A program made the translations under genes and the position numbers. Under the pieces are notes generated by a model. That model was not told where the DNA came from. It did no database searches and saw only the letters and a program-made list of their open reading frames with translations. A DNA stretch of 64,000 nucleotides from positions 62,001 through 126,000 of the forward strand of contig JACPDR010000019.1 in assembly GCA_016183935.1 (NCBI GenBank), in the 5' to 3' direction. The stretch comes from Caulobacterales bacterium (lineage in GTDB: Bacteria; Pseudomonadota; Alphaproteobacteria; Caulobacterales; Caulobacteraceae). Below, piece by piece: positions 58,215-64,000 of this stretch; position 1 is the stretch's first letter, and the number at the start of each line of letters is the position of its first letter.

Positions 58215-59333
58215 ATGGACCTGATCGATCGCTACCTGAACGCCGTCGCCGCCCAGCTGCCGCAGGACGAGCGCGCCGACATCATCGCCGAACTGCGCGA
58301 CCTGATCCTCAGCCGCTTCGAGGCGAAGGAAGAAGAGCTGGGCCGCGCCCTGACCGATGACGAGAAGGAGGCCATCCTGCACGAGATCGGCCATCCGCTG
58401 GTCGTGGCCGCCCGCTACCGCAAGGGGCCGGACGCGCTGATCGGGCCCGAACTGTTCCCCTACTGGCTGTTCGCCGTGAAGGCCGGCCTGCTGCTCATGC
58501 TGGCGGTTCAGGCGATCGTCCTGTTCGTCAATCTGCTCAGCGGCCCGGCCGACGCCGGCCAGTCGATCGGCCAGGCCGTCAACGGCTTCATCAGCTCCGG
58601 CCTGACCCTGGTCGGCATCGTCACCGTGATCGGGGCGGTGATGGAGCATGTCGGCTATCGACCGGGCTGGATGAGCAAATGGCGGGTCAGCGAACTGTCG
58701 GCGTTCGGCCTGTCCGACCCCGCGACCTGGGGCGCGGCCATGGGCGGAACCCGGGCGGCGAAGGCGACGTGGACGCCGCGGGTCCAGCCGCTGCGCTGGC
58801 CGGGCGGAGAACACCTGTTCTCGTTTCTCGCCGTCGGCCTCTTCGTGCTCTGGTGGATCGGCGTGGTCCAGTTCCCGGGCCTGGTGCATGTCGGTCTGGG
58901 GGACGAAGAGGCGACCGTGACCGGCGCGCCGATCTGGACGACGCTGTTCGGCGCCATCCTGCTCTACGCCGTGGCCCAGATGGCCGTCGATCTGGCCAGC
59001 CTGGCCCGGCCCCAGGCCGTGCGGATGCGCTCCGCGGCCCAGGTGGTGATCGCCGGCGCCGGCCTGTGGCTGACGTGGACGATCTTCGAGGCCGGCCATT
59101 GGTTCACCCTGACGCGTGACGGCGAAGAGGCGCGGATCGCGGGCGATTGGGTCATGCTGGACTTCGACACGCTGAGGACGCTGGGCGACGGCGCGCGAGA
59201 TCTGGTCGGCGTGGCCAGCACCCTGTCGGTGATCATGGTCTGGGTGCTGGCGATCTCGGCGATCAGCCTGGTGTTCAAGATCGTCGCCAACCTGTGGCGG
59301 CTGGCCCAGCCGAACCCGCGGCCGGCCGCCTGA
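58215..59333 (+). CDS. Membrane protein with HAAS domain (PadR partner)
   Basis: 372 residues. The first 75 (MDLIDRYLNAVAAQLPQDERADIIAELRDLILSRFE in parts, GHPLVVAARYRKGPDALIGPELFPYW in parts) are the HAAS domain common next to PadR genes. At least five membrane helices follow, including YWLFAVKAGLLLMLAVQAIVLFVNLL in parts. The role of such PadR/HAAS pairs is unclear; a sensory or anti-sigma-like function has been suggested for relatives. Confidence 0.82.
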   Translation: MDLIDRYLNAVAAQLPQDERADIIAELRDLILSRFEAKEEELGRALTDDEKEAILHEIGHPLVVAARYRKGPDALIGPELFPYWLFAVKAGLLLMLAVQAIVLFVNLLSGPADAGQSIGQAVNGFISSGLTLVGIVTVIGAVMEHVGYRPGWMSKWRVSELSAFGLSDPATWGAAMGGTRAAKATWTPRVQPLRWPGGEHLFSFLAVGLFVLWWIGVVQFPGLVHVGLGDEEATVTGAPIWTTLFGAILLYAVAQMAVDLASLARPQAVRMRSAAQVVIAGAGLWLTWTIFEAGHWFTLTRDGEEARIAGDWVMLDFDTLRTLGDGARDLVGVASTLSVIMVWVLAISAISLVFKIVANLWRLAQPNPRPAA

Positions 59334-59391
59334 CCACGCCCGTGTCCGAAAACCGCGAGACTCCGGCGGCGCGAGGGCCCATCTTGCCGCC

Positions 59392-60495
59392 ATGGAAAAC
59401 GCTCGCGAACTCGATCAGGAGGCCTGCTACCGCGCGGTGCTGACGCGGGACGCGCGCTTCGACGGCCGCTTCTTCGGCTGCGTCAAGACCACGGGCATCT
59501 ACTGCCGCCCGGTCTGCCCGGCGCGGACGCCGAAGCGGGAGAACATGGTCTTCGTCGCCTCCGCCGCCGCGGCCGAGGAGGCCGGCTTCCGCGCCTGTCT
59601 GCGCTGCCGGCCCGAAACGGCGCCGGACATGGGCGCCTGGCGCGGCACCTCCAACACGGTCAGCCGGGCCCTGGCCCTGATCGAGGCCGGGGCGCTGGAC
59701 GAAGGCGACGTGGACGGGCTGGCCGGCCGCCTCGGCGTCGGCGAGCGCCACCTGCGCCGCCTGTTCCGCCAGCATCTCGGCGCCGCCCCGGTCAGCGTGG
59801 CCCAGACCCGCCGGGTGCTGCTGGCCAAGGCGCTGATCCACCAGACCGACCTGTCGATGGCGCAGGTGGCGCTGGCCTCCGGCTTCGGCAGCGTGAGGCG
59901 TTTCAACGAGACTTTCCAGGCCCTGTACGACCGCCCGCCCTCGGCGCTGCGCCGGCGCGGCGAGAGGGTCCACGAGGGCGGCGTCCGCCTGAGCCTGTCC
60001 TACCGCACCCCCTACGACTGGGACGCCATGTTCGCGGCCCTGTCGGCGCGGGGCGACACGGTCGAGGGCCGGACATGGTCGCGGGTGCTGACGACAGAGA
60101 TCGACGGCGCTGACGGCTCCGTCTCGGTCGAGCCCGCGGAACCGGGACGCGTCTCGGTCTGCGTCGAAGCCGTCGACCTGAAGGCCCTGCCCGGCGTGCT
60201 GGCCCGGGTGCGGCGGGTGTTCGACCTGTCGGCCGATCCCGACGCCATCGGCCGCGACCTGTCGGCCGACCCGGCCCTGGCGCCGCTGCTCGCGGAACGG
60301 CCCGGCCTGAGACTTCCGGGCGACTGGATAGACGACGGCGCCGAGCCGCCGAACGACCGCCTCGACGATGAAATCCTCGCCCCGCGCGCCGAGTCCTGGC
60401 GGCCGTGGCGAGCCTATGGCGCCCTGCACCTGGCCATGGCCGGGATCACGGGCGCGGACCTGATGGAGAGAGACGATGCGAAACGCGCAGCCTGA
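59392..60495 (+). CDS. Ada-type regulator fused to a reduced AlkA-like region
   Basis: 367 residues. Residues 25-80 form the Ada zinc domain with Cys38, Cys42, Cys69 and Cys72 (TTGIYCRPVCPARTPKRE; CLRCRPE). Residues about 85-185 are an AraC helix-turn-helix (LAGRLGVGERHLRRLFRQHLG). Residues about 195-308 match the AlkA N-terminal domain up to RPGLRLPGDW. The HhH-GPD core should follow but is absent: after about 28 linker-like residues the protein ends with the AlkA-like WRPWRAYGALHLAMAG. The fold and glycosylase activity are probably lost, leaving a methyl-sensing regulator. It overlaps the next gene by 20 bases. Confidence 0.85.
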   Translation: MENARELDQEACYRAVLTRDARFDGRFFGCVKTTGIYCRPVCPARTPKRENMVFVASAAAAEEAGFRACLRCRPETAPDMGAWRGTSNTVSRALALIEAGALDEGDVDGLAGRLGVGERHLRRLFRQHLGAAPVSVAQTRRVLLAKALIHQTDLSMAQVALASGFGSVRRFNETFQALYDRPPSALRRRGERVHEGGVRLSLSYRTPYDWDAMFAALSARGDTVEGRTWSRVLTTEIDGADGSVSVEPAEPGRVSVCVEAVDLKALPGVLARVRRVFDLSADPDAIGRDLSADPALAPLLAERPGLRLPGDWIDDGAEPPNDRLDDEILAPRAESWRPWRAYGALHLAMAGITGADLMERDDAKRAA

Positions 60496-61000
60496 AACCC
60501 TGACCCTCGACAGGATCGCCACCCCGACGGGCGAAGTCCTGCTGGTCGTCGACGCCGACGGCGCCGTGCGCGCGCTCGACTTCGCCGGCTACGAGGACCG
60601 CATGAGGCGCCTGCTGCGCCGTCACTGGGGCGAGGCCGAACTGGTCGAAGGCCGCGCGCCGGGGGCGATCCGCTCGGCGGTCGAGGCCTGGTTCGGCGGC
60701 GACCTGACCGCCCTCGACGGCCTGAAGGTCAGGACCAACGGCACCGACTTCCAGCACGCCGTCTGGGCCGCCCTGCGCGCCATTCCGGCGGGCGAGACGC
60801 GCACCTATGGCCAGCTGGCGGCGGCGATCGGCTCGCCGAAGGCCGTGCGCGCGGCGGGCCTCGCCAACGGCCAGAACCCCATCGCCGTCATCGTGCCCTG
60901 CCACCGGGTGATCGGCGCTGACGGGGCCCTGACCGGCTACGCCGGCGGGCTCGAACGCAAGCGATGGCTTCTGGCCCACGAGGGCGCGCGGGCGGCCTGA
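60476..61000 (+). CDS. ogt: Methylated-DNA--[protein]-cysteine S-methyltransferase (Ogt-like)
   Basis: 174 residues. The canonical acceptor motif VIVPCHRVIGADG is present, with FQHAVWAALRAIPAGETRTYGQLA before it and GGLERKRWLL after. It repairs O6-methylguanine. It starts within the 3' end of the Ada-type gene, giving coupling; together the two genes supply the regulator and the transferase functions found in one chain in classical Ada. Confidence 0.93.
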   Translation: MRNAQPETLTLDRIATPTGEVLLVVDADGAVRALDFAGYEDRMRRLLRRHWGEAELVEGRAPGAIRSAVEAWFGGDLTALDGLKVRTNGTDFQHAVWAALRAIPAGETRTYGQLAAAIGSPKAVRAAGLANGQNPIAVIVPCHRVIGADGALTGYAGGLERKRWLLAHEGARAA

Positions 61001-61006
61001 GCCGGG

Positions 61007-61552
61007 TCAGCTCCGCGCCAGATCGTTCCAGTAGCCCGTCCACGCCACCGACTGGGCCGACGAGACGCGTGTCGCCATGCAGATCGTGTAATCCGGCGGC
61101 GCGGCGGCTGGCTGGCAATCCCAGCCTTCGACCCCGTCGGGCTGCTCGCGCACGACGGCGCCGAGGATCATGCCGTCGTCGATGATCAGGGAGACGTCCG
61201 ACCCCCTGTCCGCCCCGGGCTGCGACCACCAGGCGCACATCCGCTCGAACGGCATTCCGTCCATCTCTTCCGACCCGAGGCAGTCGGCCGGACGGAAGCG
61301 GGCCAGGACGGCGCGGCCTTGCGCCGTGTCCGCTTCGAGCCCCGCGGGATGGGCGGCGAGAACGGACAGGATTTCGGCGCGGACACCGTCGGCGTCGGGC
61401 GCGGCCTCCGTCCCGGCGGCGGGGGCGGCGGCGGGCCTGGCCACGGCCGGGGCCTGGGGCGGCTCGACGGGAGCCTGGGGCCGATCGCCTGTCTCTCCGC
61501 AGGCCATCAACGCGAGGGGGCCGATCAGCGGTGCGAGGGTGGGCCAGCGCAT
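61007..61552 (-). CDS. Hypothetical lipoprotein
   Basis: 181 residues. A lipobox ([10 protein letters not shown]) lies at the start, followed by a Pro/Ala-rich linker ([23 protein letters not shown] in parts). The globular part includes cysteines in [27 protein letters not shown] and YTICMAT. Four conserved-looking cysteines might form disulfides. No family recognised. Probably membrane-anchored in the periplasm. Confidence 0.65.
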   Translation of the reverse strand: MRWPTLAPLIGPLALMACGETGDRPQAPVEPPQAPAVARPAAAPAAGTEAAPDADGVRAEILSVLAAHPAGLEADTAQGRAVLARFRPADCLGSEEMDGMPFERMCAWWSQPGADRGSDVSLIIDDGMILGAVVREQPDGVEGWDCQPAAAPPDYTICMATRVSSAQSVAWTGYWNDLARS

Positions 61553-61644
61553 GACGTCGTCCTCCTGTGGCGCCCTGAGTCAATCCGCGACGGCCGTCCG
61601 GGTTGCGCTTGTGTTTTTCCCACGCGCGACTACATTCATTCCGA

Positions 61645-61667
61645 CTTATGCTAATTTTGAGCATAAG
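61645..61667 (+). promoter_or_regulatory. nadA: Palindromic operator upstream of nadA
   Basis: CTTATGCT-AATTTTG-AGCATAAG, a perfect 8-bp inverted repeat 19 bases before the nadA start and next to the ribosome-binding site. The position suits a repressor that blocks transcription of NAD synthesis. It could be a NadQ-type site of alphaproteobacteria, but I cannot confirm the consensus. Confidence 0.6.
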
Positions 61668-61685
61668 TGCCGCGAGGAGGCGGAT

Positions 61686-62765
61686 ATGGCTGACGGCGCG
61701 TTCGGATTGTCAAAGGAACTGGAGCGGGCGACCGCCCCGGTCTGGGCCAAGGTCAAGGACCACGTCACGCCCATCGAGTGGCCGGCCCAGGCCGCGCTGA
61801 TCCATGAGATCAACCAACTGAAGCGCGAGCGTGACGCGGTCATCCTGGCGCACAACTACATGACGCCGGAAATCTTCCACGGCGTCGGCGACTACGTCGG
61901 CGACAGCCTCGGGCTGGCGAAGGAGGCGGCGAAGTCGAAGGCGAAGGTGATCGTCCAGGCGGGCGTGCACTTCATGGCCGCGACCTCGAAGATCGTGTCG
62001 CCCGAAAAGACCGTGCTGATCCCCGACCTGCGCGCCGGCTGTTCGCTGGCCGCCTCGATCACCGGCGCGGACGTGCGGCTGATCAAGCAGCGCTATCCGG
62101 GCCTGCCGGTGGTCACCTACGTCAACACCACGGCCGACGTGAAGGCCGAGACCGACATCTGCTGCACCAGCGCCAACGCCGTGCAGGTGGTCGAATGGGC
62201 GGCGCGGGAGTGGGGCGTCGACCGTGTCATCCTGATCCCGGACGAATACCTGGCCCGCAACGTGGCGGCTCAGACCACCGTCGGCATCATCGCCTGGAAG
62301 GGTCGCTGCGAGGTGCATGAGCGCTTCACCGCCCAGGACATCGCCGACATGCGCGCGGCCTATCCGGGCGCGGAAATCCTCGCCCACCCCGAATGCCCGG
62401 AGGATGTGCTGGCGGCGGCCGACTTCGCGGGCTCGACGGCCGCGATGATCGACCATGTCACGGCCCGCAAGCCGAAGCAGGTGGTGATGATCACCGAATG
62501 CTCGATGGCCTCCAACGTCGCGGGCGACCTGCCCGGCGTGCAGTTCATCGGCCCCTGCAACCTGTGCCCGCACATGAAGCGGATCACGCTGGAGAACATC
62601 CGGGACTGCCTCGTCAACATGCAGTTCGAGGTGACGGTGCCGGAAGAGATCGCCGAACGCGCGCGGCTGGCGGTGCAGCGGATGGTCGACCTGCCGCCGC
62701 CGGCGATCCCGGCCCGCTACGATCTGGTCAAGGCGCGCCACCATGTGGCGGTGGAGCTGATCTGA
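61686..62765 (+). CDS. nadA: Quinolinate synthase NadA
   Basis: 359 residues. Signatures: [35 protein letters not shown] (in parts), [53 protein letters not shown] and [13 protein letters not shown], giving the three cysteines of the 4Fe-4S cluster. It condenses iminoaspartate with DHAP to quinolinate. A GAGGAGG site precedes the ATG at 61686. nadB and nadC are not next to it; instead two small ORFs follow. Confidence 0.97.
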   Translation: MADGAFGLSKELERATAPVWAKVKDHVTPIEWPAQAALIHEINQLKRERDAVILAHNYMTPEIFHGVGDYVGDSLGLAKEAAKSKAKVIVQAGVHFMAATSKIVSPEKTVLIPDLRAGCSLAASITGADVRLIKQRYPGLPVVTYVNTTADVKAETDICCTSANAVQVVEWAAREWGVDRVILIPDEYLARNVAAQTTVGIIAWKGRCEVHERFTAQDIADMRAAYPGAEILAHPECPEDVLAAADFAGSTAAMIDHVTARKPKQVVMITECSMASNVAGDLPGVQFIGPCNLCPHMKRITLENIRDCLVNMQFEVTVPEEIAERARLAVQRMVDLPPPAIPARYDLVKARHHVAVELI

Positions 62766-63055
62766 TGCTGAACAAGGGGCAGGTCTGGCGGCAGATCGCC
62801 GCCCGGCTGAAGCCGGGAGCTGTGGTCCGGACGTGGTCTGACCGAGATGGCCTGGGACCGGAGTTCAGGATCGACCTGATCACCGATTCCGCTGTGCTAA
62901 TCACGCCTCTTTCAACAGGCAAGCAACGGCGCCTTGTGCAGGGGTCGTTCGATGAAGTGGTGGACTACCGGAATTCAGGCAGCGCGAGATCGGGCCTGCT
63001 CACCCGAAACTCATCCTATTCGCTGGGCGTCTTGAAGCATTTGGAGCTGATCTGA
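62765..63055 (+). CDS. Small hypothetical protein, 96 residues
   Basis: Starts at the ATG in TGATG that ends nadA (one-base overlap). The product ([56 protein letters not shown]) has a compact, possibly beta-rich fold. Codon use is somewhat less GC-biased than nadA (for example GATCTGATGC, CATCCTATTCGC). No family recognised, and no link to NAD synthesis is evident. Confidence 0.65.
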   Translation: MLNKGQVWRQIAARLKPGAVVRTWSDRDGLGPEFRIDLITDSAVLITPLSTGKQRRLVQGSFDEVVDYRNSGSARSGLLTRNSSYSLGVLKHLELI

Positions 63056-63168
63056 TGCACTACGTTCCGCCCGTCCGCGCCGTCGCCACGGTCGACCGGA
63101 AGACCCTGCGGCTTCTCGCCGTCCTGGCCTTGTGGCTCAGGTCGGAAAAGGCCACCTCACGGGCATGA
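63055..63168 (+). CDS. Very small ORF, 37 residues, translationally coupled
   Basis: ATG 63055 overlaps the upstream TGA by one base, and its own TGA overlaps the ATG of the site-2 protease gene (ATGA). The product is basic (MHYVPPVRAVATVDRKTLR; LRSEKATSRA). It may be a real small protein or just an upstream reading frame that couples translation. Confidence 0.4.
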   Translation: MHYVPPVRAVATVDRKTLRLLAVLALWLRSEKATSRA

Positions 63169-64000
63169 CCGAAACCAACGCCCCCCGCCCGCCGGGTCCC
63201 TGGGACCCGCGCCCCGAGGACGTCGCCACGGCCGCGGCCCCGACCGCCGCCGATCCCGTCCGCGCCGCCGAACCGCCGCTGGACAAGGGTCAGAACCCGG
63301 TCTGGGCCGTCCTCTCGACGCTGCTTCTGGGCGGCTTCATCTGGTTCGTGTCGGGGAGCTGGGTGATCGCCGTCGCCGCGATCTGGGGCCTGCTGGTGCA
63401 CGAATACGGCCACGTGCTGGCCATGAACCGTCTCGGCATGGGCCCGGCGAAGATCTACATCATCCCGTTCCTCGGCGGTGTGGCCAAGAGCCAGCGCCTG
63501 CCGCAGAGCGAATGGCACGGCGTGCTCGTCTCCCTGGCCGGTCCGGCGTTCGGCCTGCTGGCGGCCATTCCGTTCTTCGCCCTGTTCGTCGGCACGGGGC
63601 AGGGGCTGTGGCTCCTCGGAGCCGCGGTCATCGCCCTGATCAACCTGGTCAACCTCGCTCCGGCGCCGCCGCTCGACGGCTCCAAGGCGCTTGGGCCGGT
63701 GTTGGCGCACATTCACCCGATGCTTGAGCGCCTGGCCATGATCGCCATGGGCGTACTGGTGGTCTGGTGGGGCTTCACCACCGGACGGTGGGTTCTCGCC
63801 GCCTTCCTGGCGATCGCCCTGATCGGCCATCTGCGACGCGGCGCATGGCGTCCCGACGGCCGGCCGCTCAGCCGGCGCGAGTCCGTGTTCAGCGTGGGCC
63901 TGTTCCTGACCACCGCGGCCGCCTGCGCGGGGGTCGGCGTCGCCGCCCTGATGCCGCTGGCGGAAGGCTCCCTGCCCAACGCCATGACCATCGCGGGCAG
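63165..64000 (+). CDS. Site-2 protease family membrane metalloprotease, partial
   Basis: Open from ATG 63165 to the window end (at least 278 residues). A Pro/Ala-rich N-terminus precedes a helix (WAVLSTLLLGGFIWFV) and the zinc motif LLVHEYGHVLAMNRLG. The third-ligand region LVNLAPAPPLDGSKALGPVL is the NPxxDG motif of site-2 proteases (here APAPPLDG). These cleave within membranes. The C-terminus is not in the window. Coupled to the 37-residue ORF. Confidence 0.9.
   Translation, partial: MTETNAPRPPGPWDPRPEDVATAAAPTAADPVRAAEPPLDKGQNPVWAVLSTLLLGGFIWFVSGSWVIAVAAIWGLLVHEYGHVLAMNRLGMGPAKIYIIPFLGGVAKSQRLPQSEWHGVLVSLAGPAFGLLAAIPFFALFVGTGQGLWLLGAAVIALINLVNLAPAPPLDGSKALGPVLAHIHPMLERLAMIAMGVLVVWWGFTTGRWVLAAFLAIALIGHLRRGAWRPDGRPLSRRESVFSVGLFLTTAAACAGVGVAALMPLAEGSLPNAMTIAG

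Overview
The window is a high-GC alphaproteobacterial chromosome segment, most likely from the Caulobacterales and probably Brevundimonas-like. The pointers are a full-length CtrA cell-cycle regulator with a cluster of GANTC (CcrM-type) sites and TTAA-type CtrA motifs upstream, CtrA-box-like elements at flagellar operons, a CdnL/CarD regulator near ferredoxin FdxA, a SUV3-type helicase, a DivJ/PleC-like histidine kinase, and strong GC bias at third codon positions. The species cannot be fixed from the sequence alone.

Layout. 1-9.2 kb: an enoyl-CoA hydratase fragment, DUF1289, a TIGR02281-type aspartic protease, a TauE/SafE permease, a repeat-bearing secreted protein, a non-canonical Nramp-like transporter, an alkylguanine transferase with an ICL/PEP-mutase family partner, and uvrB. 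9.28-12.7 kb: an accessory patch with a visibly AT-richer AAA ATPase gene (possible C-terminal HEPN-like region), a small conserved-looking ORF and a clear DpnI-family methyl-directed restriction endonuclease, the last flanked by hairpin repeats. 12.9-25.4 kb: housekeeping and envelope genes (YbjN, hemerythrin, EamA, cold shock protein, extensin-like, serine hydrolase, PPK2, GluQ-RS, AlkA-like glycosylase, TRIC-like channel, HNH, transglutaminase, M1 peptidase, rpmB). 25.6-34.2 kb: DUF3617, OmpA-like, CdnL, DoxX-like, FdxA, YceI, S4 protein, SUV3 helicase, tRNA-Arg(CCT), two small proteins, DUF983 and CinA. 34.2-46 kb: a large secreted helical-repeat protein, HU, then flagellar genes fliP-fliO / flgB-flgC-fliE and fliQ-fliR-flhB, separated by an amidohydrolase, VOC protein, acyltransferase and folE. 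46-55 kb: an HxlR regulator, acyl-CoA dehydrogenase, sensor kinase, SufE, DUF6456 and DnaA-domain-IV-like genes divergent from ctrA, and an RhlE-like helicase. 55.7-64 kb: malate synthase G, a PadR/HAAS pair, a reduced Ada/AlkA fusion coupled to Ogt, nadA with a palindromic operator, two small coupled ORFs and a site-2 protease cut by the window end.

Functional themes. Alkylation and UV repair recur: two methylguanine transferases, an AlkA-like glycosylase, an Ada-like regulator and UvrB. Flagellar export genes carry CtrA-like promoter elements in the same window as ctrA. The most unusual items are an apparent swap of the universal G19-C56 tertiary pair to C19-G56 in tRNA-Arg(CCT), the Ada-AlkA protein lacking most of its glycosylase core, the small defence patch, and a pair of 74-residue paralogues of unknown function. 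All identifications come from reading the sequence; no database search was run.
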